A DNA stretch of 28,426 bases from Clostridia bacterium (GTDB lineage: Bacteria > Bacillota_A > Clostridia > Oscillospirales > CAG-272), in the NCBI GenBank assembly GCA_017959485.1, contig JAGDAM010000238.1, positions 1 through 28,426 of the forward strand, given 5' to 3'. Each line of letters starts with the position of its first letter. Position 1 is the first letter of the stretch. This document shows, piece by piece, positions 7,273-14,896 of the stretch. Position numbers and translations under genes: made by a program. The notes under the pieces were generated by a model. That model was not told the origin of the DNA. It ran no database searches and saw nothing but the letters and a program-made list of their open reading frames with translations.

Positions 7273-9206
7273 CTTCCGGTGTCATTCTCCCGTTGCTTTA
7301 TATAGTCTGCGAATGCCCCGGCGGTCCTCAGACCCGAGCCGCCGTCGGTCGGGAAGGGAATACCGAACTCCTTTTCGAGGACGGCTATCATCGAAAGATA
7401 GTCGAGACTGGTCCCTCCGCAGTCGGTGAAGAAGTCGGCGTCGGGAGGTATCGCCTCGGCACCGCCGCCGATCGCCGCGGCAAAATACGTTGCAATTTTG
7501 AGCGTCAGTTCGTCGCCGGTACGCGAAGCGGCGGCGGTTTCGGGAGTCAGCAGAGGAAGTCTGCCCTCCGAATAGTCTTTGGCGAGACGGGAGCGGTTCA
7601 GTTTTATTTCGCTGTCGCTCAAAAGCGGACCGGCGACAAAGGCGACCCGGCGCACCGTTCCCGACAGGCGGGCTTTTTCGATAAGGTCTTTCGCCTCGGC
7701 GCCGACGGCTTCGAGCGTTTCGGCCGACGCGAATCTGCCTACCGAAACGAGAAGCACGGGACCGCGCGCCTCGCCGTCCTTATCGGGTATCAGGCAGACA
7801 CCCGACGATCCGGCCGGCCGCAGCAGCGGCTCGGTGATGACCGGATTGATATTTTCTCCTCCGGGCGAGACGATCAGATCGTCCCGTCTTCCGAGAATTC
7901 GGTAGCTCTCGCCCTCGCGCCCGGCGAGGTCGTGCGTGTTGAACCAGCCGCCGCGCGGGGTCGTGACGCCGCCCTCGATTACGTACGCCGCGGAGGTCTT
8001 TCCGCGGACCAGCAGCTCTCCCGAACCGTTTATCGAATATTCGACGTTTTCCATCGGATGCCCGACGCATCCTCCGAACAAAAGCTTGCGGCGCGGCGAC
8101 AGCTCCACCGAGGTGATGCCGGTTTCGGTCATTCCGTATCCGTTCGCGAGCCGGTATCCTATCGTGTTGAAAAAGGATATGACCTCGGGTTCTATCGCGC
8201 TGCCTCCGGTGATCATAAAACTGATACTGTCGCCGAAAAGATTGTCCCGTATCTCGCGGAAGGCAAGTTTTGAAAAGAGCTCTCCCGCACGTCCGGGGAG
8301 CTTCTCTCTGAGTCTCGCGGCGGCGCGGAATTTTCCGAGCGTTTTTTCTCCGCGGTCGGCAATCTTACCGAGAGCGGCGGCATGAACCTTCTCCCAGAAG
8401 AGCGGCACCGCGAAGAGATGGGTCACCTTATGTCTCTTAATCGTGTTCAGTATCGTCTGCGGGGACATGTCTCCGAGGCGTACGAGCGTCCTTGAGAAGA
8501 AGGTGAACCACATATATACCGCGACGAAGCCGAATATATGGTAAAAGGGCAGAAAGGCAAGGAGTTTCAGCCGCCCGTCGTAATGTTTTTTCAGGAGCGG
8601 GCACTCTTTGATAAGCCCGTAGCTTCCGCGGATCTGGTAATAGAATTCCTCGGCTGTGTACGCGCAGATCTTTACGCTGCCCGAAGTGCCGGACGACATA
8701 AAGAGGATTTCGCGTCCGTATACGCGTTCGGTGCCGGTGCCCGGTGAGTCGGGCATTTCCGACGCGACGAAGGTCGGGACGCCGAACCGCCTTCCGTCGG
8801 AGATTACCGCCGAACATCCCGCGGACGCCGCGGCGTCTGTCAGCAGTTCGTCGGGAAGGCGCAGATTCATAAGCAGCGGACGGAATCCCGCCCTCAGTAT
8901 CGCCCAGAACCACTCGATCCACTCGATAGAGTTCTCCATATAGAGACCGACGACGCTGCCGGGAGCGGCATCGGCGAGCGCCGAGGCGAGCGCGCAGGTC
9001 TTTGATAGGATGGTATCTCTGACTTCCCGGTAGGTGAAGGTCCGTATCCGGTAGCCCTCGCTCTGCTCCCACATGATATTGTCTTCTTCGCGGAAGGTCA
9101 GTTCGAAAAGGGCCTCGAAAGTGTGCCCATTCGAATCGAAAAGAGCGAGCTTGTCCTCAACGAAAGCGTTGATCGACTTATAATTGCCGATACCGTAGTC
9201 TGTCAT
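7269..9206 (-). CDS. Acyl-AMP ligase fused to C-terminal carrier domain
   Basis: The 645-residue protein joins an ANL adenylation domain to a carrier domain. In order: A3-type P-loop SSGTSGSVKI (171-180), GYGMTETGI, GGWFNTHDL with the ribose-binding Asp, GRRDDLIVSPGGENINP hinge, an A10-like EIKLNR with K535, then a carrier domain (about 563-640) with GGTSLDYLSM, S600 being the expected phosphopantetheine serine. There is no condensation, ketosynthase or reductase domain, so it is a self-loading starter module rather than a full NRPS or PKS. It is the first gene of the minus-strand train, directly behind a promoter. No strong Shine-Dalgarno is seen before the ATG at 9206. The P-loop Val in place of Pro is a mild departure. 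The acid activated is unknown. Confidence 0.87.
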   Translation of the reverse strand: MTDYGIGNYKSINAFVEDKLALFDSNGHTFEALFELTFREEDNIMWEQSEGYRIRTFTYREVRDTILSKTCALASALADAAPGSVVGLYMENSIEWIEWFWAILRAGFRPLLMNLRLPDELLTDAAASAGCSAVISDGRRFGVPTFVASEMPDSPGTGTERVYGREILFMSSGTSGSVKICAYTAEEFYYQIRGSYGLIKECPLLKKHYDGRLKLLAFLPFYHIFGFVAVYMWFTFFSRTLVRLGDMSPQTILNTIKRHKVTHLFAVPLFWEKVHAAALGKIADRGEKTLGKFRAAARLREKLPGRAGELFSKLAFREIRDNLFGDSISFMITGGSAIEPEVISFFNTIGYRLANGYGMTETGITSVELSPRRKLLFGGCVGHPMENVEYSINGSGELLVRGKTSAAYVIEGGVTTPRGGWFNTHDLAGREGESYRILGRRDDLIVSPGGENINPVITEPLLRPAGSSGVCLIPDKDGEARGPVLLVSVGRFASAETLEAVGAEAKDLIEKARLSGTVRRVAFVAGPLLSDSEIKLNRSRLAKDYSEGRLPLLTPETAAASRTGDELTLKIATYFAAAIGGGAEAIPPDADFFTDCGGTSLDYLSMIAVLEKEFGIPFPTDGGSGLRTAGAFADYIKQRENDTGR

Positions 9207-9246
9207 CTTATACCCGGGTTTATGAAAAATAGCAGTATATTAATAT

Positions 9247-9275
9247 ATTTTATAACATAATAGCTTTTTTTTCAA
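9247..9275 (-). promoter_or_regulatory. Promoter for the lipid gene train
   Basis: On the minus strand a TTGAAA box (9270-9275) is followed after 17 bases by TAAAAT (9247-9252) inside a markedly AT-rich stretch, about 40 bases upstream of the fusion ligase ATG. Spacing and position fit a sigma-70/SigA promoter. Confidence 0.6.
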
Positions 9276-9375
9276 GAGTTTTGTGATAAAACGTGCGACC
9301 GGGAAGGTCGTGGCTGCCATCGCGCTTTGCAGCGCTTCCTTTGCCTTCCCCTTGAGAGTGTGCCCCGCCTTCGCC

Positions 9376-9480
9376 GGGTCCGGAATCCGTGAAAGCGGCG
9401 GATATAAAAAAAGCCTTCTCCGAAGGAATACCTCGGCTTCGCCGAGCTTGTGTGACCGCGGAAGCGGTGGATAAACAATT
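9376..9480. repeat. Degenerate copies of the palindromic intergenic repeat
   Basis: This stretch holds worn versions of the repeat unit found intact just downstream: GTGAAAGCGGCGGAT (9389-9403), the hairpin CCTTC/GAAGG (9414-9426), CTCGGC/GCCGAG (9432-9446), and ACCGC-GGAA-GCGGT followed by GGAT (9455-9472). No gene is supported here. An open frame on the minus strand through this area is low-complexity and explained by the repeats. Confidence 0.55.
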
Positions 9481-9482
9481 TG

Positions 9483-9528
9483 CCTTCCCCATTTTGGGGA
9501 AGGGGGACCGCGAAAGCGGTGGATGAGG
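9483..9528 (+). repeat. Palindromic repeat element, copy A
   Basis: Two hairpins in tandem then a tail: an 8-bp stem CCTTCCCC/GGGGAAGG with a 5-base loop (9483-9503), then ACCGC-GAAA-GCGGT with a GNRA-type tetraloop (9507-9520), then GGATGAGG. The same layout recurs 18 bases later in copy B. Such units are scattered in intergenic DNA of many gut Clostridia. Confidence 0.7.
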
Positions 9529-9545
9529 CGAAACGGTTATCTTGT

Positions 9546-9589
9546 ACCTTCCCCCGGGGGAAGGTGTCGGCGAAGCCGACGGATGAGGG
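9546..9589 (+). repeat. Palindromic repeat element, copy B
   Basis: A perfect 20-base palindrome, ACCTTCCCCC with GGGGGAAGGT (9546-9565), is followed by GTCGGC-GAA-GCCGAC (9566-9580) and the tail GGATGAGGG. The second stem differs in sequence from copy A but keeps pairing, which implies that structure rather than primary sequence is conserved. Confidence 0.7.
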
Positions 9590-9751
9590 TCCCGTGATAT
9601 TGGATACCGCTGTGTCAGCTTCTTCCTCTCCTCGGGTACCTTCTCCCGCATAGCGGGCGAAAGTGCAGCGCGGTGCGTCGCACGAAACTTTCCGAATCTC
9701 GAACCTACCAAAATTAGTTAATAATTATGACCATACAACAAGGAGACCATT

Positions 9752-10846
9752 ATGAAGAAAAAGATCAAAAGAATCGCTGTCCTGACCTCGGGCGGCGACG
9801 CTCAGGGAATGAACAGCGCCGTGCGCGCCGTCACCCGCCGCGCCCTTGACGCCGGCATTCAGGTCTACGCCTCGATGGGCGGTTATTACGGCCTCGTCCA
9901 CGACGTGGTTAAAAAGCTTTCGGCCGTCGACGTCGCGAATATCGAACCGCTCGGCGGAACGGTTATCTATACCGACCGCTGCGACGAGTTCAGATACGAA
10001 GAGGGCATCCAGAAGGCGATCTCCACCTGCAAAAAGTATAAGATTGACGCCGTCATCGCCATCGGCGGCGACGGAACCTTCCGCGGAGCCACCGATTTCT
10101 CGATGCACGGCATCCCGACCGTCGGCGTTCCCGGAACCATCGACAACGATATAACCGCTTCCGACTACACTATCGGATTCGACACCGCCATGAACGCGGC
10201 GGTTACCGTTTTCGACAATCTGCGCGACACCTGCGAATCCCACCGCCGGATCAACGTGGTCGAGTGCATGGGCCGCGGATGCGGCGACATCGCTCTGCGT
10301 GCCGCAATCGCCTCGGGCTGCATCGGCGTGGCCATTCCCGAAGTGCCCTTCGACGAGGACGCTCTTGTCGAAAGAATAAAGAAGGCGGAGGCCGCCGGAA
10401 AGAGAAGTCTTCTCATCTCGGTGTCCGAAGGCGTCGCCCCGAAGGACGGCAAGCCCTTCGGCGAGTACCTCACCGACAAACTTAACGCTCTCACCAAGAA
10501 GGGCGAGATAGTGCACGACGCGCGTTTCTGCCGTCCGGCGCATTACTTCAGAGGCGGAGCTCCGACTCTCCGCGACAGAGACACCGCCACCCGCATGGGC
10601 GTCTTTGCGGTTGACATGCTTCTCCGCGGCGAGAGCGACAGGGTCGTTCTCGAAAGAAACGTCAAACTCGTCTCGATGGAGATAAAATTTGCTCTTATGA
10701 CCGACCGCATGTACAAGGGCAAGTTGAAGGACGGCGACCTTGACGCGTATTCCGCCGAAGAGATTGCCGAAATGAAGGCAATCTGCGACGAGAGAGCCCG
10801 CGAGGCGGCAGAGCTTGCCGCTCTCTGCGACTCGCTCTGCATCTGA
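9752..10846 (+). CDS. pfkA: ATP-dependent 6-phosphofructokinase
   Basis: The 364-residue PfkA-family enzyme phosphorylates fructose 6-phosphate in glycolysis. Visible motifs are GGDAQGMN (14-21), IGGDGTF (104-110), PGTIDND (127-133) with catalytic base D131, MGRGCGD, and HYFRGGAPTLRDR near the substrate and dimer region. The glycines at the GGDGT and PGTIDND positions are those of ATP users; pyrophosphate-dependent enzymes usually carry Asp and Lys there. Two details depart from textbook PfkA: Gln replaces Pro in GGDAPGMN, and the protein is about 45 residues longer than the E. coli enzyme. A strong AAGGAGA site lies 7 bases before the ATG. A phosphodiesterase gene follows after 12 bases. Confidence 0.93.
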   Translation: MKKKIKRIAVLTSGGDAQGMNSAVRAVTRRALDAGIQVYASMGGYYGLVHDVVKKLSAVDVANIEPLGGTVIYTDRCDEFRYEEGIQKAISTCKKYKIDAVIAIGGDGTFRGATDFSMHGIPTVGVPGTIDNDITASDYTIGFDTAMNAAVTVFDNLRDTCESHRRINVVECMGRGCGDIALRAAIASGCIGVAIPEVPFDEDALVERIKKAEAAGKRSLLISVSEGVAPKDGKPFGEYLTDKLNALTKKGEIVHDARFCRPAHYFRGGAPTLRDRDTATRMGVFAVDMLLRGESDRVVLERNVKLVSMEIKFALMTDRMYKGKLKDGDLDAYSAEEIAEMKAICDERAREAAELAALCDSLCI

Positions 10847-10858
10847 CGGAGAATAACG

Positions 10859-12160
10859 ATGGGAAAGAGAAAGGCGGTAGTCTTCTCCTGCGACGCGATG
10901 GTGTACGAGGATATCGAATACCTGATTTCGAAGGGAGGACGTTTCGCCGATCTGGTAAAGAGCGGAGCGCTCGTCGAAAGAACCAGGACGATATATCCCT
11001 CGGTCACCTATCCCTGCCACACCTCGATGTCGACCGGCTGTTATCCCGCGAAGCACGGAGTCACCAACAACTCCGAGTTCCGTCCGGGACAGCTGAAAAA
11101 CGTCCCCTGGAACTGGTTTGCCGACGCGATAAAATGCCCGGATATCTTCACGGCCGCCAGGAAAGCGGGGCTTTCCACCGCCTGCGTCTTCTGGCCGGTC
11201 ACCGGCAATCACAAATATATCGATTACAATCTGCCCGAATACTGGCCTCAGTCGGAGGACGACACCAACGAGGCCGCCTTCCTCCGCGCCGGAACGACAA
11301 AAAAAGTCTGGGACGAGTGTGTCGCTCCGTTTATCGATGGGATCAAGATCCGCAGCCATCCCGGGACCGACGAATTCCTGATAAAGGTCGCCTGCGAGAT
11401 GATCCGGAAGTATCAGCCGGATCTGCTTATGATACACACCGGCGACCTTGATTCCTTCCGCCACAGATCGGGTCTGTTCAACGACCTCATCCGCTCGAGC
11501 TGCGACGATACCGAGCGCTGGCTGTTCGATCTTATGGACGCCGCGAAAGAGGCGGGAGTTTACGGTGACACCGACTTTTTCCTGACGAGCGATCACGGCC
11601 AGCTTGAGATAGTCCGCAACGTCAAACCGAACGTCGTATTTGCCGATCACGGACTGATCTCTCAGAATCCCGACGGAACGCTCGCCGACTGGAAGGCCTA
11701 CTGCCATTCGACCGGGCTTTCGGCTCAGATCGTGCTGAAAGATCCCTCCGATACGGAAGTGTGGAAGAAGACTTACGAACTTCTGAAATACATGCGCGAC
11801 GAAGGAATATACGGTATCAGCCGGGTATACACCGCGGAGGAAGCCGCCCGGCTGGAGCATCTCGCCGGACGGTTCTCGTTCGTTATCGAGAGCGACGGCT
11901 ACACTTCATTCGCCGAGGACTGGAAGCGGCCGATGGTCAAACAGCTCGATCTGTCGGACTACCGCTTCGGCCGCGCGACGCACGGACACGATCCCGACAA
12001 AGGCCCTCAGCCCTTCTTCTTCGGCTTCGGACCGGGTATCGCCTCGGGGGTCAAAATCGACCGCCGTCCCACCGTCGACGAGGCGCCGACCTACGCCCGC
12101 GCGCTCGGGATAGAGATGCCCGGGACCGACGGCGAACCGATTGAAGAATTTTTCTGCTGA
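10859..12160 (+). CDS. Alkaline-phosphatase-superfamily phosphodiesterase (ENPP/NPP type)
   Basis: The 433-residue protein shows the two-metal site of type I phosphodiesterase/nucleotide pyrophosphatases: D12 (SCDAM), nucleophile T50 in PSVTYPCHTS, D198 and H202 in GDLDSFRH, D245-H246 in TSDHGQ and H375 in THGHDP. All seven expected positions are present, so it should be active on a phosphodiester or phosphomonoester. There is no signal peptide, so it acts in the cytoplasm, unlike most animal NPPs. It has its own GGAG ribosome site and lies 12 bases after pfkA. The substrate could be a nucleotide, a sugar-linked phosphate or a lipid headgroup; sequence does not decide. Confidence 0.87.
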   Translation: MGKRKAVVFSCDAMVYEDIEYLISKGGRFADLVKSGALVERTRTIYPSVTYPCHTSMSTGCYPAKHGVTNNSEFRPGQLKNVPWNWFADAIKCPDIFTAARKAGLSTACVFWPVTGNHKYIDYNLPEYWPQSEDDTNEAAFLRAGTTKKVWDECVAPFIDGIKIRSHPGTDEFLIKVACEMIRKYQPDLLMIHTGDLDSFRHRSGLFNDLIRSSCDDTERWLFDLMDAAKEAGVYGDTDFFLTSDHGQLEIVRNVKPNVVFADHGLISQNPDGTLADWKAYCHSTGLSAQIVLKDPSDTEVWKKTYELLKYMRDEGIYGISRVYTAEEAARLEHLAGRFSFVIESDGYTSFAEDWKRPMVKQLDLSDYRFGRATHGHDPDKGPQPFFFGFGPGIASGVKIDRRPTVDEAPTYARALGIEMPGTDGEPIEEFFC

Positions 12161-12161
12161 C

Positions 12162-12911
12162 ATGCCGAGATTTTTCGTTTCAAAGGACTCGGTCGCAGGC
12201 GGAGAGGCGATCGTCACCGGCCCCGACGCGCGGCATATAGCCCGCTCGCTTCGTATGGCTGTCGGAGAGAAAATCACCGTCTGCGACGGAAGCGGAAGAG
12301 AATTCGTCTGTCGCCTCGAAAGCATCAGGGACGATCTTGTTACAGCCGCGATTCTTTCGTCCTCTCCCTGCGGATCGGAGCCGCCCTACAGGGCGACCGT
12401 CTACCAGGCGCTGGTCAAGGGAGACAGATCGGATACCGTTATAACGAAATCGGTCGAGTTCGGAGCTTCGGAAATCGTCTTTTTCGAGTCTTCTCGCTGT
12501 ATCGTAAGATCCCGCGACGAGTCGGAGAACAAATCGCAAAGGCGCTCGCGCCTCGCGTCGGAAGCGGCCATGCAGTGCGGAAGAGGAAGGATTCCCTCCG
12601 TCGGCGGACCGCTCGGGTTCGGGGAGATGCTTGACTGCGCCCGAAGCGCCGATATCGCTCTGTTCTGCTACGAAAACGAAAAAGGAACCCTCCTTCCCGC
12701 CGCTCTTCCCGCGTCCTGCCCCGCGACGGTCGCGATAGTGATCGGACCCGAGGGCGGATTTTCCGCGGAGGAGGCGGAGCAGGCGGCGGAGCGCGGACTG
12801 ATTCCCGTGGGACTCGGAGAGCGCATCCTCCGTACCGAAAGCGCGGCGCCCTTCGTCCTTGCCGTTCTGTCGGGAAGATACGAGCTTGCCGCGGGCGGAC
12901 GCGCCGACTGA
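12162..12911 (+). CDS. rsmE: 16S rRNA m3U1498 methyltransferase RsmE
   Basis: The 249-residue SPOUT-class enzyme has an N-terminal PUA-like domain beginning MPRFFV and a C-terminal trefoil-knot domain with IGPEGGFS and LGERILRTESAA, the SAM-binding signature of RsmE. It methylates N3 of U1498 in 16S rRNA. I start at the ATG at 12162, just after the preceding TGA with one base between; a TTG at 12141 would add seven residues inside the upstream gene and does not match the family start. Translation is probably coupled to the phosphodiesterase, as no good ribosome site precedes it. Confidence 0.94.
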   Translation: MPRFFVSKDSVAGGEAIVTGPDARHIARSLRMAVGEKITVCDGSGREFVCRLESIRDDLVTAAILSSSPCGSEPPYRATVYQALVKGDRSDTVITKSVEFGASEIVFFESSRCIVRSRDESENKSQRRSRLASEAAMQCGRGRIPSVGGPLGFGEMLDCARSADIALFCYENEKGTLLPAALPASCPATVAIVIGPEGGFSAEEAEQAAERGLIPVGLGERILRTESAAPFVLAVLSGRYELAAGGRAD

Positions 12912-12954
12912 GGCGCGTTCATCCGCGAGGGCATTGCATTGCGAACGATTTTTC

Positions 12955-12983
12955 TTGTAATTATCGTCAATTTGTTATATAAT
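12955..12983 (+). promoter_or_regulatory. Promoter upstream of the regulator-ftsEX operon
   Basis: TTGTAA (12955-12960), a 17-base spacer, and a perfect TATAAT (12978-12983) lie in an AT-rich stretch 118 bases before the regulator start, leaving a leader of about 110 bases. Confidence 0.75.
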
Positions 12984-12990
12984 TATATTG

Positions 12991-13069
12991 GTTTTTTGTA
13001 AAAAACGACGGTTTTTCGGGAAAAACTCCGGTTTTCCGTCAAAAAAGCCGCGGTCGCCCCTCAAGGGCG
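12991..13069 (+). promoter_or_regulatory. Structured 5' leader with overlapping hairpins
   Basis: The leader between promoter and regulator gene contains GTTTTT/AAAAAC (13011-13026), an overlapping GGAAAA/TTTTCC hairpin (13019-13037) that shares bases with the first, and CGCCC/GGGCG (13055-13069). The first two cannot form together, the usual pattern for attenuation or a switch. No known riboswitch class is recognised. Confidence 0.35.
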
Positions 13070-13100
13070 GGCGCGGGTCGTCATTTTCACTGCAGGGAGA

Positions 13101-14204
13101 ATGTCTCACAGACTGTTTCAGAATCAGATAAATCTGCTGAAGGACGCGACCGAACTGACCGTCGGAGTGATTAACGGGGACGGCGAGATTGTCGCCTGTT
13201 CCGAGCCGCTGAGGAACGGGGAGCGCATGCTTCCGCTGCCCGATCTCGACGGAGCCGGGCCCTCTTTTTCAAACGGCGAGTATCTTTTCCGCATTGTCGC
13301 GGGGCAGCGAGATCCGTTTTACGCGTTCGCTTTCGGCACCGATGCCGTCGCTGACGCCACCGCTTCGATGATCGCGGCCGCTCTCGCCGGCGCCCGCCGT
13401 CTCTATGACGACAAATACGACAAGTATTCGTTTATCCGTGCCGTTATGCTGGACAATCTCCTCGCGGACGAGATAGCCGGCCGTGCGAGAGAGTTCAGAT
13501 TCGCGACGCCCGAGTACCGCGCGGTCTTTCTGATCAGACTGCCGGACGCGTCTTACGCCGATCACGGAAGAGCGCTGCTCGAAAGTATGTTTCCCGACCG
13601 GCAGAAGGATTTTATAGTCCGGACGTCGGATACCGACCTCGCGCTCGTTAAACTTTTCCGCGGAAATCCGGAACCCGGCGCCCGCCGCGAGCTGGCCGAG
13701 GGGATTTCGGACAACTTCGGGAGCGAACTTTTTACGCAGCCGTCGATCGGCATCTCCAACGTGTTCGAGTCGATAACCGGTCTTCGCGACGCTTCGCGCG
13801 AGGCGACAACGGCGCTCGACGTCTGCGATCTGTTCAATTTTGAAAAGAAGATTGCCGCATTCGACGCGCTCGGACTCGCCCGGCTGATCTACCGGATGCC
13901 CGACGCGGTCCTGCGCAGATATCTCGACGAGGTCTTCAGCGGAGCCGGCATCGATTCGCTCGACCGCGACCTTACCGAAACCATCCAGTGCCTCTTCGAA
14001 AACAGTTTGAACATTTCGGAAACTGCGCGCAAACTGTTTATTCACCGCAACACGCTCGTCTACCGGCTTGAGAAGATCAAAAGGATAACCGGACTGGATC
14101 TGCGCGATTTCGAGAGCGCCATCAGCTTTATGATAGGGATTATGATCAGGCGGTATCTCGAACAGAAAGATGAAAACCGCGGAATAGGGAGGACGTCCGT
14201 ATGA
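13101..14204 (+). CDS. PucR/CdaR-type transcriptional regulator
   Basis: The 367-residue protein ends in a PucR-family helix-turn-helix (about 310-350): NISETARKLFIHRNTLVYRL, where RNTLxYRL is the family hallmark. The middle resembles the GGDEF-like central region of CdaR proteins, and the N-terminal 100 residues look like a small ligand-sensing domain. Family members usually sense small metabolites such as diacids or purines. The only in-frame ATG nearby is at 13101, with AGGGAG unusually close (about 2 bases), so initiation may be weak. Its stop overlaps the ftsE start as ATGA, tying its production to FtsEX. It may control this operon or sense wall precursors; neither can be shown here. Confidence 0.85.
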   Translation: MSHRLFQNQINLLKDATELTVGVINGDGEIVACSEPLRNGERMLPLPDLDGAGPSFSNGEYLFRIVAGQRDPFYAFAFGTDAVADATASMIAAALAGARRLYDDKYDKYSFIRAVMLDNLLADEIAGRAREFRFATPEYRAVFLIRLPDASYADHGRALLESMFPDRQKDFIVRTSDTDLALVKLFRGNPEPGARRELAEGISDNFGSELFTQPSIGISNVFESITGLRDASREATTALDVCDLFNFEKKIAAFDALGLARLIYRMPDAVLRRYLDEVFSGAGIDSLDRDLTETIQCLFENSLNISETARKLFIHRNTLVYRLEKIKRITGLDLRDFESAISFMIGIMIRRYLEQKDENRGIGRTSV

Positions 14205-14896
14205 TCGAATTCAAGGGCGTTACAAAGGAATACAGCGACGTTCAGGCGCTGAGCGACGTCTCGTTCACCGTAAACGACGGGGAGTTCGTCTTTATCGTCG
14301 GACGCTCCGGTGCCGGAAAGACCACCATGACCCGCCTGCTCATCCGCGAGGAAAGGGCGGACGCGGGGACGATCACGGTGGGCGGCGTCGACATCGGAAA
14401 ACTTCCCGACAGCGCGATACCCTACTACCGCAGGTCGATCGGAATGGTCTTCCAGGATTTCCGTCTTTTTCCCGACAAGACGGCGTGGGAAAACGTCGCC
14501 TTCGCGATGCGGGTGGTCGGATCCGGATCGTCCGAGATTAAAAAACGCGTTCCGATGCTTCTGCGTACCGTTCAGATCGAGGACAAGGCGAGTCACTTCC
14601 CGAAACAGCTTTCGGGAGGAGAGCAGCAGCGCGTCGCGCTGGCTCGCGCGATTGCCAACAACCCGGATATAATCATCGCCGACGAACCGACCGGAAACGT
14701 CGATCCCCAGATGAGTCTGACGATAATGAATCTGCTCATCAAGATCAACGGGCTCGGCAAGACCGTTATTGTCGTAACGCATGAAAAGGCGCTTGTCGAC
14801 ACGCTCGGCAAACGCGTGATAACGATAGACAGCGGAAGAATACAGTCCGACAGACCTGCCGTTCAGCTTTCCGCGGACAGGAGCGACCATGAGTGA
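14201..14896 (+). CDS. ftsE: Cell division ATP-binding protein FtsE
   Basis: The 231-residue ABC ATPase has Walker A GRSGAGKTT (34-42), Q-loop MVFQDFRLF, signature LSGGEQQR (137-144), Walker B IIIADE (157-162) and H-loop VVTHE. The VFQDFRLF stretch and size are typical of FtsE rather than LolD. With FtsX it forms a membrane complex that uses ATP to activate a periplasmic or extracellular wall hydrolase during septation. It overlaps the upstream regulator by 4 bases and ftsX by 8 bases. Confidence 0.95.
   Translation: MIEFKGVTKEYSDVQALSDVSFTVNDGEFVFIVGRSGAGKTTMTRLLIREERADAGTITVGGVDIGKLPDSAIPYYRRSIGMVFQDFRLFPDKTAWENVAFAMRVVGSGSSEIKKRVPMLLRTVQIEDKASHFPKQLSGGEQQRVALARAIANNPDIIIADEPTGNVDPQMSLTIMNLLIKINGLGKTVIVVTHEKALVDTLGKRVITIDSGRIQSDRPAVQLSADRSDHE

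Noticed and set aside
9376..9589. CRISPR array
   Set aside because: The repeated units are palindromic, unequal in spacing and lack unique spacers of regular length.
9250..9711. 153-codon minus-strand frame in the intergenic repeats
   Set aside because: It is a translation of the palindromic repeat units (Pro/Ser/Gly-rich); no start signal and no domain.
9725..11860. 711-codon open frame on the minus strand opposite pfkA and the phosphodiesterase
   Set aside because: It is the antisense shadow of two genes with complete catalytic motifs; the protein has no recognisable domain. GC-rich third positions keep that frame free of stops.
12141..12161. TTG start of rsmE inside the phosphodiesterase gene
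   Set aside because: The family begins MPRFF at the ATG at 12162, directly after the preceding stop.
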